From the NCBI GenBank assembly GCA_949592205.1, contig CATIUR010000002.1, forward strand, positions 136,102,090-136,166,089: DNA of 64,000 nt, in the 5' to 3' direction. Position 1 is the first letter of the stretch. Each line of letters begins with the position of its first letter. The translations under genes and the position numbers were made by a program. The notes under the pieces are model-generated. The model was not told the origin of the DNA. It worked only from the letters and a program-made list of their open reading frames with translations, and searched no databases. This document shows, piece after piece, positions 10,638 through 23,277 of this stretch. The stretch is from Helichrysum umbraculigerum (Eukaryota > Streptophyta > Magnoliopsida > Asterales > Asteraceae).

Positions 10638-12764
10638 CTGAAATAAATAAATAAATGTTCATATAACTGTTGGGTGTTTCTTTTCAAAAAAAAGCAACAA
10701 TTTTATTTAGAACACACAACATGAATACAAGAGCCTTATCCGCTTATTTTCCAATGCTATACTCTCTTTTCACCCCACATTATTTACAATTTCTTGATAC
10801 TACTTTGTACTATCTACAACTACTACAAGATCACATTTATACCATCACCCAACACCTCTTGTTACCGAGCTACTTTGTAACACCCGTCAAATTAGGACTA
10901 GTACTTAGTGCCTAATCATATGTTTAATACATGTAATTAGTTATGTGTTAGGCTAATTAATGTATCGAATTATATATATTGTTGAATATATACGATAATG
11001 CGATTTGATTAAATCGTACACAATTTAAATCGAATGTATTTCGATTCCATAAATACGGACGTTGGTGACCAATTTTATTAAGTAACACTATTATGTTAAA
11101 AATATTATTTTAATAATGTTCAAATTACAATTCGTATCATACAATTAAAACTTACCTAATTAACAACAAAATACGCAAATTATGTAAAATCACATTTTAA
11201 ATCTTTAAATTATTAGATAATTAGTAAAACAATTTAATTTGATTATTAAACAAAAGTTCGTATTTTAAAATGGTTAATTAACGCGCAAAATATTTATTAA
11301 AACGTTAATGACGGAGAAAACGAACACCACGCGGAGCGGAGACTGAAAATGGGGGACTTAACCACCCATTTTCCTCTTTCATTTCATTCTCACCATCCAA
11401 CTCTCTCTCTCTCTCTCTCTCCTACTCTTTTTCTCTCATTTCTTTCTCAAAACATTTTCACCACCATTCACTAAAATCGCAAAATAACACAATCAAACGT
11501 ACTCGTATCATCAAGATTTTTAGAGATTCACGACCACCTCGCGACGATCTACAACGCTATCTTTTTGGATTTTCAATCCGGCACTTTGTAAGTTTCCGAT
11601 AAAATCCCGAAACCTCTCGATTCTTAGTTGTTAGTCCCGTATAGCCAGACCTGATCGGATCGTTGGTGAATAATAATGATAAACAAATGATAATTGATTC
11701 ACGAACACAAACGATTTCTATATAATCTTTTGTATATATTCACAATTGAATAATAAAGATTACAATCACCAAACACAAACTCTCTAACTCGTTTTTCTCC
11801 TCTCTCACACACAAAAAACGGCTCACACACTCTTCACCACGTCCAACCCTAAAACTAACTTGTAACTCGCTATTTATATCACACCTATCGGACCCTGCGA
11901 CGTTAATGTCACACCCCCTATTTCGGGTTGCGGAAACGAATCGGGTCGAGGCGTGACTAATCAATAACCAAAGCACCAAAAGTATACAGTGAACGACTCT
12001 ACATGAGATGTTGGAAAAATAGTACATTACATTAGTATTCCAAAGTACATAACCATTAATACAAAAGTAATGTCGTAATATCTTCAAGTAGTTACATGCA
12101 TGCGACTCGAGCTACTAAGTAGATCCTGCTAGGCCATCCTACTATAGCTGCGTACCTGAGAATGCATTACTAAAAGTGTCAACCAAAAGGTTGGTGAATC
12201 TCACAGGTTTGTAGTAAGTAAATCAAATTGAACACAATATAAGTACACAAGTTTCACAGAAGAAACAGTAAAGTAATAAATGTAATCGCACAGTTGAAAT
12301 AGAACAGTAAAAGTGGTTGTACGAATGTAACATGTCAGTATTTAAAAGTTGTACGCAATCAGTAGAGTAGTAATCGTTAGTTGTATGTAAGTAACAAATT
12401 TTTAGTCAATCACTGCATCCATGCAATCGGGTAGCAATCCATGGTTGTAAGCAGTCAGTAAATCAGTAATCTATCATTTCGTCAATGCAATAGGGTAATG
12501 GGTATACATTGCCATGAGCACCATAGTCGAAGCTTAACAGTAAGTAAGTAATTGCCCTCGTGAATGCTAATCCAAAAACATTCATATGTAACGAGTAAGA
12601 AACGCCCATTTATACCTGTATGTTCGTGGTAGTGCGTGCTACCCTGGGCGGGGATTGTCAGTCCCAATGGATCCATTTACTAGTACTCGCGCTTAAGTCC
12701 ATAACTAACAACTATGATTAAAGGGACTTCATTGGATTAAGTAAAACTCATGCAATCGATATAC

Positions 12765-12950
12765 CAGTAATTCAGTGAGAATGTAAGTCTGTAAAACTGT
12801 AAGTCGATGAGTCGATAAGACTGTAAATCGGTAAGTTGGTAAGATTGTAAATCAGTAAGTTAGTAAAGTACTAAGTCAGTAGCGTATGAAGTCTGTAAAG
12901 CAATGAGTCAGTGAAGCACAAAGTATATTCAGTAATTCAGTAAAGACAAT
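12765..12950. repeat. Degenerate AGTCNGTAA repeats in the LARD LTR
   Basis: Words such as AAGTCTGTAA, TAAGTCGATGAG, TAAATCGGTAAG and AGTCAGTA recur about every 10-20 bp. The same block is at 17163-17348 in the other LTR. They look like decayed tandem repeats; function unknown. Confidence 0.55.
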
Positions 12951-13732
12951 AATTTTCATTGTGTTCAAGCAAAAACAAGTAATGCATCTCCCCCAAAGTG
13001 AAGCAGTAAAAAGGGGCTGTGAGACTCACCTGTGGGTGCTAGCATTCCTAACCGCAAGTAATATCCAATTCGTAATCCTCTAACGTCCTAAACATGCGAG
13101 ATTGTATATTTGTAAGTGGATGTTTAAATAACTATCCATAAGTGTTCATTCAATTTAATTGTACCCAAAGTATTCGGTTTGTATTTATTTTTGAAGTTTA
13201 TAAAAAATATACGGCCCGTTAGTGTCGAATTGAAATTATATTCTAAAAAATATAATTTTGTTTGTTTCGTATAAAAAATAACATCGTTTGTTTAACAAAG
13301 ACTTAATGAAAAACGTAGTATATGTTGGGTTAATCGGTTATTGTCCACGGGATAGTGATCCAACCCGAGTCGAAACTGATCCGATGCACGAAGTTAAACT
13401 GTTGAAATAAGTCAATTATAGTTGTCACACATGTTTGTATTGGTAGTTGTTAATTAGTCTCATGCATGAATGTAGGAATTTAAAACGGTAGTCACGTATG
13501 CAGTAACACCCCATGTTCTCATTTACTCCTTAAGTTTAGGATATGCATCATATATTTTTGTTTCTTATTTAAGTTGTAATTTGCTTTGAGAAAACTGAGT
13601 GAATAAGAGAATACATAAAATTTGCTCCAAACTTTTCACTCCATTTCATACATGCGTAGCTAGTCTTTTGAGTTTACACTCCGTGATATCCAACAGTATA
13701 TAAGTATGATTTTTTTTTTTGGTATCAAGTAT

Positions 13733-13823
13733 ATCCGTTCGGATATCTTACTCCTAGCCGTTCGGCTTAAAAAGGATGCCACCCGATCGGCTAGAATAGT
13801 ATAGCCGATCGGCTATGGTGGCT
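13733..13823. repeat. Inverted-word array in the LARD LTR
   Basis: It contains TCCGTTCGGATA, AGCCGTTCGGCT, then GATCGGCTA and TAGCCGATCGGCTA, i.e. short self-complementary CpG words. A second copy is at 18132-18222 in the other LTR. It occupies the same relative place as the word arrays of the other large LTRs here. Confidence 0.6.
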
Positions 13824-14848
13824 TATAGTGATTTTCAGTTTCAATTCAACAATCAATTCTCAAATCAATTACTAATCCCAATTCCAAGTCTAACAATCGA
13901 GTGTAACACCAACATATGATTATATATATTAAGTTTTATACAACTCTAAATAAGTAAAGAAGATGGATGGTTGCTCACGGAGGGGTGAAGCCGAGAGTGA
14001 TGGTTGTCGGCGGGGGTGGTGAAGAACGATGATGATGATGACGATCCTACTGTTGTTGTTGCCGAAGGTGTTGCTGTTGTTGATTATATCGGTGGTGTGG
14101 TGCTCGGTGGTGGTGTGGTGCTCGGTGGTGGTGATACCCGAGAGTGATGAGATAGACGATGATGATGATTCCGAGTGGATGAGGATGGTGTTGGTTATGG
14201 TTTGGTATTGATGTTTCTTGCTGATTGTTATTTTTCTTGTTGAAGAAAGAAGATTGAAGGAGAGATATGGATACATAAAAATGAAGATGAAGAAAATGGA
14301 AGTAACAAAGGGGGCGTGGGTTTTGGTCAAATGAACACCCAGACCAGATCCACAAATCGTGGAGGCTGGCTGGCCCTACCCATTTGGCTCCAAAAGCAGT
14401 ATAATATACCCGTGTTTTGGTACCCGATCGTAATATAAATAATATTTTTAAATTTCTAAATTTCATTTATATAATTCGAAATGCTTTCGAGTTAAAACAT
14501 TTTATTTTTATAAAATGTTTGTGTTATAATTTTATATGTTGTTGCGCGCTCTCAACTAAACAGAATACGTTTTTAATTGGAACAAAATGTATTTTAGTAT
14601 TTTCTAAGTGAATAAATATTATTTTTGAAAATAATATTTTAGTTAGAAAAGTTTTGCACCACCGTCTGTGTTCAAGTTTGTGCGCGCTTTCAGATTTGTT
14701 TATAAGTGATTATTTAATAATCGTTCGATGTTATATATATGTAATTATATATATAATACTTGAGTACTTCAGTAGTATTGCGTTATAATATGCGGAAAGA
14801 AAGTTTAAATTGGACCCGAATTTTGGCCCTTTTTGACCGGGTGTTACA

Positions 14849-16303
14849 TTCTCCCATTGTTAGGAGAATTTCGTCCCGAAATTTGTTCGTAGTAATTATT
14901 GATGTGTCGAGGTATATTATATGTATCTTCCAAGAAAGTTTGTGAAATTATTGTAAGTGACCCAATCGTCTATCTAGGGTTGTCTTCCTCCTCTTGTTGA
15001 ACTATTTCCCTACCGGCGGCTAATAGTAAGGAAACAAGGTCTGTCGGTCAGTCTATCACTAGAGAGTAGATCAGCGTGTCACTATAGTGCAGCTACAATT
15101 CGTACTGGTAGCCTAGAGTATCATGGTAATTTCTACTATGCTCGTAAAGTCCATGTTAATCAGTAATATGATAGAGTAAGCTAAACTCTACTGGGATCGT
15201 GTAGAAGTCAAGTTGTAGTTTTCTAATCCTAACACATTTTTAGGATTTAAAGTACAGAATATAGTAGCAAGTAACAATCAAAGTTCAGTAAAGCAAGTAA
15301 CCAGGAAGTAGTTAGATTATCGAAGAATGAACGTACACGCGTTCTTATTCGGGCCCTGGTAGATTTTTCTTATAGAAGCAAGGATATCATTGTATACTAT
15401 GAAATTTAGTTGACAATCCAAAATTTGAAATTTGTATAAAGTTGTGTACTATAAGCAAGTTTATACGGTTATGAAATTTTGAGAATTTTATAAAACATTT
15501 CGTGAGAAATTTTGTAACATTTTCTTAGAAATACATTTGTCAGAAAGTTATGATGGTAAAGGTCTGTTGAAAACTTGGAGTCCGTTGAAAATTTGAATCG
15601 ATAAATGGTTCGGTTGAAACCCTTGTCAGCGACAAAGTTTTGAAAATTTTGTTTAACAAAATCTGTTCAAAAACAGAAGTTATGAAAAGTTTTGGGGTAA
15701 AAGCATGTTAAAATTTGTTGGAACTAGTTTTCCTAGGATACACCTAACGGTACAGTGGAGTACGTTGTAAAATGTTATAGACGTATAATTAGGTAGGCGG
15801 TAGTAAGTAAAAACTAAGTCCCGTTCTTCATATCGAAGAACGTTGGAGTAGCTATATTTGTCGTTTTCAGTAGTGTAGGTAGTAACGAAAGTATCATTGG
15901 ATAAGGCCTATTCCTATACCTTCAGTATATAATAGCCTATAGAGTAATATACAATCGAGGCCTATATATGTATATATACCTATATCACATAATAGCCTAA
16001 TCATATATGTATATACCATATATACCTATATATTCACCTAGCCGTGTCTAGCACAAAGCAATTAGAAGTCCCGGTTCTCTCGTGGTCAGAGTCAGCTAAC
16101 GCATTCCTGTTCAATATAACCCCTTTCAGATCTTACATCATCTTTGTTTAATTGTACATAGTTAGCTACGCTATGTTAAATTAAACTCGTATGATGTAAT
16201 CACTGAACCAGTTATATCTAATGAGGAATACTGCCTAACGGTCATAGTCTAGGCCCACTACATGCAACCTAGTTTACTATAACCTTAGGCTCTGATACCA
16301 ATC
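14849..16303 (-). other. LARD internal region, no coding capacity
   Basis: A polypurine tract (CAATGGGAGAA on the minus strand, 14849-14859) abuts the 3' LTR, followed by an inverted repeat AATTTCGTCCCGAAATTT (14867-14884). The rest has stops in all frames and no domain I can recognise; short T-rich and tatata-rich patches occur at 15960-16030. Confidence 0.7.
16288..16300 (-). other. LARD primer-binding site, initiator tRNA-Met
   Basis: Minus strand TGGTATCAGAGCC, three bases inside the 5' LTR edge at 16304. Confidence 0.9.
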
Positions 16304-19246
16304 TGTCACACCCCATATTTCGGGTTGCGGAAGCGAATCGGGTCGAGGCGTGACTAATCAATAACCAAAGCACCAAAAGTATACAGTGAACGACTCTACA
16401 TGAGATGTTGGAAAAATAGTACATTACATTAGTATTCCAAAGTACATAACCATTAATACAAAAGTAATGTCGTAATATCTTCAAGTAGTTACATGCATGC
16501 GACTCGAGCTACTAAGTAGATCCTGCTAGGCCATCCTACTATAGCTGCGTACCTGAGAATGCATTACTAAAAGTGTCAACCAAAAGGTTGGTGAATCTCA
16601 CAGGTTTGTAGTAAGTAAATCAAATTGAACACAATATAAGTACACAAGTTTCACAGAAGAAACAGTAAAGTAATAAATGTAATCGCACAGTTGAAATAGA
16701 ACAGTAAAAGTGGTTGTACGAATGTAACATGTCAGTATTTAAAAGTTGTACGCAATCAGTAGAGTAGTAATCGTTAGTTGTATGTAAGTAACAAATTTTT
16801 AGTCAATCACTGCATCCATGCAATCGGGTAGCAATCCATGGTTGTAAGCAGTCAGTAAATCAGTAATCTATCATTTCGTCAATGCAATAGGGTAATGGGT
16901 ATACATTGCCATGAGCACCATAGTCGAAGCTTAACAGTAAGTAAGTAATTGCCCTCGTGAATGCTAATCCAAAAACATTCATATGTAACGAGTAAGAAAC
17001 GCCCATTTATACCTGTATGTTCGTGGTAGTGCGTGCTACCCTAGGCGGGGATTGTCAGTCCCAATGGATCCATTTACTAGTACTCGCGCTTAAGTCCATA
17101 ACTAACAACTATGATTAAAGGGACTTCATTGGATTAAGTAAAACTCATGCAATCGATATACCAGTAATTCAGTGAGAATGTAAGTCTGTAAAACTGTAAG
17201 TCGATGAGTCGATAAGACTGTAAATCGGTAAGTTGGTAAGATTGTAAATCAGTAAGTTAGTAAAGTACTAAGTCAGTAGCGTATGAAGTCTGTAAAGCAA
17301 TGAGTCAGTGAAGCACAAAGTATATTCAGTAATTCAGTAAAGACAATAATTTTCATTGTGTTCAAGCAAAAACAAGTAATGCATCTCCCCCAAAGTGAAG
17401 CAGTAAAAAGGGGCTGTGAGACTCACCTGTGGGTGCTAGCATTCCTAACCGCAAGTAATATCCAATTCGTAATCCTCTAACGTCCTAAACACGCGAGATT
17501 GTATATTTGTAAGTGGATGTTTAAATAACTATCCATAAGTGTTCATTCAATTTAATTGTACCCAAAGTATTCGGTTTGTATTTATTTTTGAAGTTTATAA
17601 AAAATATACGGCCCGTTAGTGTCGAATTGAAATTATATTCTAAAAAATATAATTTTGTTTGTTTCGTATAAAAAATAACATCGTTTGTTTAACAAAGACT
17701 TAATGAAAAACGTAGTATATGTTGGGTTAATCGGTTATTGTCCACGGGATAGTTATCCAACCCGAGTCGAAACTGATCCGATGCACGAAGTTAAACTGTT
17801 GAAATAAGTCAATTATAGTTGTCACGCATGTTTGTATTGGTAGTTGTTAATTAGTCTCATGCATGAATGTAGGAATTTAAAACGGTAGTCACGTATGCAG
17901 TAACACCCCATGTTCTCATTTACTCCTTAAGTTTAGGATATGCATCATATATTTTTGTTTCTTATTTAAGTTGTAATTTGCTTTGAGAAAACTGAGTGAA
18001 TAAGAGAATACATAAAATTTGCTCCAAACTTTTCACTCCATTTCATACATGCGTAGCTAGTCTTTTGAGTTTACACTCCGTGATATCCAACAGTATATAA
18101 GTATGATTTTTTTTTTTTGGTATCAAGTATATCCGTTCGGATATCTTACTCCTAGCCGTTCGGCTTAAAAAGGATGCCACCCGATCGGCTAGAATAGTAT
18201 AGCCGATCGGCTATGGTGGCTTATAGTGATTTTCAGTTTCAATTCAACAATCAATTCTCAAATCAATTACTAATCCCAATTCCAAGTCTAACAATCGAGT
18301 GTAACACCAACATATGATTATATATATTAAGTTTTATACAACTCTAAATAAGTAAAGAAGATGGATGGTTGCTCACGGAGGGGTGAAGCCGAGAGTGATG
18401 GTTGTCGGCGGGGGTGGTGAAGAACGATGATGATGATGACGATCCTACTGTTGTTGTTGCCGAAGGTGTTGCTGTTGTTGATTATATCGGTGGTGTGGTG
18501 CTCGGTGGTGGTGTGGTGCTCGGTGGTGGTGATACCCGAGAGTGATGAGATAGACGATGATGATGATTCCGAGTGGATGAGGATGGTGTTGGTTATGGTT
18601 TGGTATTGATGTTTCTTGCTGATTGTTATTTTTCTTGTTGAAGAAAGAAGATTGAAGGAGAGATATGGATACATAAAAATGAAGATGAAGAAAATGGAAG
18701 TAACAAAGGGGGCGTGGGTTTTGGTCAAATGAACACCCAGACCAGATCCACAAATCGTGGAGGCTGGCTGGCCCTACCCATTTGGCTCCAAAAGCAGTAT
18801 AATATACCCGTGTTTTGGTACCCGATCGTAATATAAATAATATTTTTAAATTTCTAAATTTCATTTATATAATTCGAAATGCTTTCGAGTTAAAACATTT
18901 TATTTTTATAAAATGTTTGTGTTATAATTTTATATGTTGTTGCGCGCTCTCAACTAAACAGAATACGTTTTTAATTGGAACAAAATGTATTTTAGTATTT
19001 TCTAAGTGAATAAATATTATTTTTGAAAATAATATTTTAGTTAGAAAAGTTTTGCACCACCGTCTGTGTTCAAGTTTGTGCGCGCTTTCAGATTTGTTTA
19101 TAAGTGATTATTTAATAATCGTTCGATGTTATATATATGTAATTATATATATAATACTTGAGTACTTCAGTAGTATTGCGTTATAATATGCGGAAAGAAA
19201 GTTTAAATTGGACCCGAATTTTGGCCCTTTTTGACCGGGTGTTACA
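16304..19246 (-). repeat. 5' LTR of the LARD (2943 bp)
   Basis: It is a near-identical copy of 11907-14848, with one extra T in the poly-T run near 18115 and a few substitutions seen by eye. It ends GTGTTACA next to GTTAA. Confidence 0.88.
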
Positions 19247-19441
19247 GTTAAGCCCAACGTCGCAGGCCCAGACTCTTGCGACGTCTGACCCAACGTCGCA
19301 GGCCCAATTACAATGTCACCATTCTATGTATATTTCATTTACAGACTCGAATACACACACTAAACACATCATACGTAGACTAATTGACTTTGACAATTAT
19401 AATAGTTTGACCAACTGACTGACACACAAAATGCACCAACA

Positions 19442-19927
19442 AACTCCCCCTTGTCAGCAGCTTGGTCAAATAAGTCTTCAATTAGTCTTCATCAACAAAC
19501 TCTTTCATGTCTTTGACAATCAGAAACTCCCCCTTTGAGATAGCATGGTCTTCCAAGAAATCTTGATGTCCAAATTCATGTGACTGACACAAATTTATCA
19601 TATAATAAGATCTTCAAACTCAGTGACCATCTCTCAATCATCAGCAGCTTCTCCGATAGAATTATCTTCACAAACTTTGAAGAATAGCTGACATCCTTTA
19701 CATCTTCAATATTTGACTTTAACAAGATATGTGATATTGAAGAAAATAACATAGAAATAAAATCTTTTTGAATTTTTCTTTATAAATGAAAAGTAAAGAA
19801 CAAAGATTAAAATAACATTGGGGATAGGATTGTTTTAAGTCTGCTTAGGGATCATATCAGGCCAATATGCAATTATTAACAAATTGTAAGTGTTATCTCG
19901 ATTACCAGTATAATTGTCCACTTTAAC
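19442..19927 (-). other. SIRE-type 3' non-coding tail and unexplained junction
   Basis: Starting at the left LTR edge, the minus strand reads polypurine tracts (CAAGGGGGAGTTT at 19443-19455 and AAAGGGGGAGTTTC near 19530) typical of the 3' end of SIRE elements. Somewhere around 19800-19927 this changes to plus-strand sequence leading into a primer site. The sequence just before the primer site does not match the right LTR, so the true 5' LTR is missing or replaced. No gene is seen. Confidence 0.6.
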
Positions 19928-19939
19928 TGGTATCAGAGC
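19928..19939 (+). other. SIRE copia primer-binding site, initiator tRNA-Met
   Basis: Plus strand TGGTATCAGAGC about 570 bp before the gag start. It sets the orientation of the coding part of the composite. Confidence 0.85.
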
Positions 19940-20157
19940 AGAAAGTGCTCGTTTTGGCGATTCGGATCGAGTTTGGGATTTAAAAGGACGTGATATTCGT
20001 GAGTTTTTCGTGTTTGTCACGTTTGTTTTGTGTTTTTACAGGTTTTCGATCATTATTACAGGGATTATTGAAGGTTTCTGTCGTTCGACATTCGTGGTTT
20101 TCGTTTAGGGTTAAAGAATTCGTTTTTAGGGTTTTTGGCCGCAGGTTTTCACGTTTT

Positions 20158-20466
20158 TGCGACGTTACCTGCGACGTAAGCTTCGACGTCACTTGCGACG
20201 TAGTGATTTGGACTTTAATTAGTCCGTGCGACGTACCGTTGCGACGTCATCCGCGACGTCGCTATTTTGACTTTAATTAGTCTTCTGCGACGCTGTGTTG
20301 CGACGTCTTGTTGCGACGTAGTGTGATTCTGGGACGTCCTCTGCGACGTCATCTGCGACGTACCTCTCAACGTCGCATATTTCTGATTCTTAATTGAATC
20401 CTTTGCTTTTTGCGACGTACCTATCGCCGTCGCATAATCTTTGTGCGACGTACTCATCTACGTCGC
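20158..20466. repeat. GCGACGT/ACGTCGC word array in the gag leader
   Basis: About sixteen copies of GCGACGT or its complement lie within 310 bp, ending 40 bp before the gag ATG. A palindrome GACTTTAATTAGTC occurs twice between them. The core GACGTC is a C-box/CRE-like bZIP site in general knowledge; a binding role here is inference. The same words recur at 41080-41213, 41524-41824 and in both LTRs. Confidence 0.8.
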
Positions 20467-20505
20467 TAAGATCAGAAGTTTGTTGTTTTCGATTAAGTAA
20501 TTACA

Positions 20506-23277
20506 ATGGCAGCTGATAAAGAGGATATTAGAGGACTGAGAGAAATGATTAAACAAAGTAATGACATAGGTTCAAGTAATAAGCCTCCACTATTTACTGC
20601 GGACATGGATTATGTATACTGGAGAGACCGAGTTGAGCAATACATTGATTTTCATTGTCCAGAATTATGGGGACCATTACGTGAGCGTTATGTACCTCCT
20701 TTAGCTGAAGGGGAATACCGTGGTATTCGTCCTGCTAAGACCTATAAAGCTATGTCTCCCGAGGAGAAGAAAGATTTTGATACTGAGAGAAAGTCATTTT
20801 CAATGATCAAAATGTGTCTAACCAAGGATGTTCTATGGCTTTTCAGAACTCATGAAACAGCCTTTGATTTATGGAAGGCAATTGAAACTCGTTGTGGAGG
20901 AAATGATAAGTACAAGGAAGCCAAGCTCGAACTGATTAAGAAACAGTACGATATCTTTGACATCCTTCCTAATGAAGACACGACTTCTTTATTCACTAGG
21001 TACTCACGGTTAGTTGGTGAGTTGTTTGAAGGGGGTTATACTTTTCCTTCAATTGAAGTAAATAAGAAGCTACTGGATGTGTTGCCAAGTTCTTGGGATG
21101 TTAAAGTTCAATTTTTAAAAGAAAATGAAGAACTTGCAAACATGTCTTTGGATACGTTGATAGGGGATCTTCAAGCTCACGCGATGGAGATTAAGAAGAA
21201 AGAAACTAGGTCTGGTGCTGCTGTTCAGAATCCTAGTGTGTATGGTGTTCAGATCAACTCTGGAAAGACTTATGGATCTGGAGTCGCCTTCGTGACAAAT
21301 ACAAATGCTTCATCAACCTCTTCTTCTTCTTCCGATGGGATTCATTCTGTTTTCATGACTGGACCTTCTTCAAATCAACAACAGGTTCAAGTCTCACCTG
21401 CTATTCAGGAACAAGCTGCAATTTATACAGCTTTCTTAAGCTCATACAAGGATTTGGTTACTCAACCGAATCTTACTTTGGAATTGACTAAGGAAGACTA
21501 TGCTCAGCTTGATGAAGATGATCTGGAAGATCTAACTTGGAATGTGGCAATGATCACCCGAAGAATTCAAAAGTTCTTGCAGAGGACAGGGCGTAAAAGC
21601 TTGGAAGGTGATGGAAAGACTGGCTTCGGATTTGACAAGAGTAAGGTCCGATGTTACAATTGTCAAAACTTGGGTCACTTCGCCAGGGAATGCGAGAAAC
21701 CCAAAATGCCAGCATCGGGATTTACAACACCTTCTACTCCTCAAAAGACCAAAGAAAAGGAAGTTTCTAAGAAAGGGCCTGCTGATAATGCCCTGATTGC
21801 TTTTGAGCCTACAAGTCAGGATTGGACGGCTGTCTCCCAGCATTACCAACAGTGTCTGATGGCTCACATTGTGAATGAGGTACCTGATGAACCGTTAAAT
21901 TGTATTTCATGTATTAAGTTAACTGAATCTCTAAAGGCATTTCAGAATGAAACCGTAGAGTTGAGGAAAAAGAATGAAAAACTAACCGAGTCAAATAATT
22001 TCTTAAAAGCTAATGAGAAACTTTATGAAAAACATCTTGAGGCTCATCGGTTAGATACTCAGAAATATAAATCTAAGGTTTTTAGTCAAGAAGATGCCAT
22101 TAAAAGCTATCTTGTTGAAATTGAACTACTAAAGAAAGAACTTACAGATTTAAAAGCTGAGTATGAGAATTATAAGAGTAAAATCTTAGGTTCAAATTCC
22201 TCAACGGTTGTTTTTAATGAAATTCTTAGCAAGCATGGAACTAGTGGGAAAAAGAATGAGGGATTGGGATACCACTCAGTCCCTCCTCCTACTACTCACT
22301 GTCCCCTGCCTGTTAAGGAGGGCTTTGAAGAGATTCCAGTTGATTGGTCAAAGCTTTATGGAATAAAAGCTAAAGATGCTAAAGAGACCAAACACAACAA
22401 ACCGGCAAAGGAGAAAACCAAGCGGCCAGAGTACCCCTTGCCAACGTTTGTTAAGTCTGTGCATGAATCTCCTGTTAGTATTAAGGAGAGTGTTGAATTA
22501 AAGAATGAATCTCCTGTTAGTATTGAGGAGATTGTTGAGATTGAGGACATTACGGATCAGGAGTATCCTGAGGTTAAGAAGGTTGCAGTTAAACCTGAAA
22601 AAGTGATTTCAAAGGTTGAACCTGAAATTAAGGTTCAACCAAATAAGGGAAAAGCCAAGGTTTTTAATTCGAAACAACAAACTTTACAGTCACCTGTAAA
22701 GATTTTGCAAAATAAAATAGTAAATGAAAGAGTTTCGTATGATAAACCATCAACTTCAACCTCTCAACCAAAACAAACATCTTCTAAGACGTGTACTCAA
22801 TGTTCATGCTCTAGAAATGTTTCTCCACCTCCTGTGGTAATTCCTCAGCCTCAACCGTTTGTTGAGACTCGTTCTTGTTTCTACTGCAAGAAACAAGGAC
22901 ATTTAATCCGTGAATGTCCAAAGCTGTCAAATCAGCGATATGGGAGAGAGATGCCTAGGACATCTGTTTATAGAAATTCTTTTTCAAAATCTCCACCTAG
23001 GCGTCACTCAAACTCTCCCAAGACTGTTTCGAAACCAAGTAATGTTGAGCAAAAACCTTTGCCAATTCAAAAGCCCAACATTACTTCTAATACCAATTCC
23101 GAACCTTTTAAAGTTTGGAAACGAAAAGAGTCTGATGTTGACTCTTCAGTCGTCAACAATAACACATCAGATAAAAATTCTAATTTGTTTAAAGATAAAA
23201 TCCTATCTGACGTGCTTATTGTTGATGACCACGGTCGACCTAAGTCTGTAAAGGCTTGGGTCACCGTTTCTCACTAA
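20506..23277 (+). CDS. SIRE-type copia Gag (923 aa)
   Basis: The product would form the element's particle and bind its RNA. It has a UBN2-like gag domain (YWRDRVEQYIDF to about residue 240), a first CCHC knuckle CYNCQNLGHFAREC near residue 385, a long coiled coil about 465-560, Lys/Pro-rich spacer, and a second knuckle CFYCKKQGHLIREC near residue 795. Two knuckles and this length fit SIRE/Maximus rather than short copia Gags. ATG 20506 follows the word array and no other start fits better. The ORF is intact and ends TAA 23275-23277, overlapping pol by 22 nt in another frame. Confidence 0.9.
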   Translation: MAADKEDIRGLREMIKQSNDIGSSNKPPLFTADMDYVYWRDRVEQYIDFHCPELWGPLRERYVPPLAEGEYRGIRPAKTYKAMSPEEKKDFDTERKSFSMIKMCLTKDVLWLFRTHETAFDLWKAIETRCGGNDKYKEAKLELIKKQYDIFDILPNEDTTSLFTRYSRLVGELFEGGYTFPSIEVNKKLLDVLPSSWDVKVQFLKENEELANMSLDTLIGDLQAHAMEIKKKETRSGAAVQNPSVYGVQINSGKTYGSGVAFVTNTNASSTSSSSSDGIHSVFMTGPSSNQQQVQVSPAIQEQAAIYTAFLSSYKDLVTQPNLTLELTKEDYAQLDEDDLEDLTWNVAMITRRIQKFLQRTGRKSLEGDGKTGFGFDKSKVRCYNCQNLGHFARECEKPKMPASGFTTPSTPQKTKEKEVSKKGPADNALIAFEPTSQDWTAVSQHYQQCLMAHIVNEVPDEPLNCISCIKLTESLKAFQNETVELRKKNEKLTESNNFLKANEKLYEKHLEAHRLDTQKYKSKVFSQEDAIKSYLVEIELLKKELTDLKAEYENYKSKILGSNSSTVVFNEILSKHGTSGKKNEGLGYHSVPPPTTHCPLPVKEGFEEIPVDWSKLYGIKAKDAKETKHNKPAKEKTKRPEYPLPTFVKSVHESPVSIKESVELKNESPVSIEEIVEIEDITDQEYPEVKKVAVKPEKVISKVEPEIKVQPNKGKAKVFNSKQQTLQSPVKILQNKIVNERVSYDKPSTSTSQPKQTSSKTCTQCSCSRNVSPPPVVIPQPQPFVETRSCFYCKKQGHLIRECPKLSNQRYGREMPRTSVYRNSFSKSPPRRHSNSPKTVSKPSNVEQKPLPIQKPNITSNTNSEPFKVWKRKESDVDSSVVNNNTSDKNSNLFKDKILSDVLIVDDHGRPKSVKAWVTVSH

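Larger units (their letters stand above)
11907..14848 (-). repeat. 3' LTR of the LARD (2942 bp)
   Basis: It starts TGTCACACCCCC and ends GACCGGGTGTTACA. A transcribed-leader-like stretch rich in CAT/CAC/CAA triplets lies at 13970-14330 on the minus strand; its open frame (13929-14330) follows from triplet composition and I do not call it a gene. Confidence 0.85.
11907..19246 (-). mobile_element. Non-autonomous large-LTR retrotransposon (LARD-type)
   Basis: It is flanked by GTTAA (11902-11906 and 19247-19251). Two almost identical ~2.94-kb LTRs enclose only 1455 bp with no gag or pol. A tRNA-Met primer site lies next to the right LTR and a polypurine tract next to the left one, so it runs on the minus strand. 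The polypurine tract is followed by an inverted repeat like that of the Tekay element in this window, which suggests mobilisation in trans by a Tekay relative. By eye only a handful of substitutions separate the LTRs, so the insertion is recent. Confidence 0.85.
11629..19441 (-). repeat. Left LTR of the SIRE composite (468 bp after excision)
   Basis: The pieces are 11629-11906 and 19252-19441. On the minus strand it begins TGTTGGTGCATTTTG next to a polypurine tract (the AACTCCCCC that follows 19441) and ends GGGACTAACA at 11629. It has a TATAAATA box at 11871-11880 and GCGACGT words (19252-19306 and 11895-11902). It is related to the right LTR but clearly diverged. Confidence 0.8.

Noticed and set aside
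13929..14466. 133- and 139-residue frames on the minus strand of the LARD LTR (also 18327-18864)
   Set aside because: The region is a CAT/CAC/CAA-rich leader. Two overlapping frames and a plus-strand frame are all open, which is a composition effect. Identity between LTRs reflects recent insertion, not selection.
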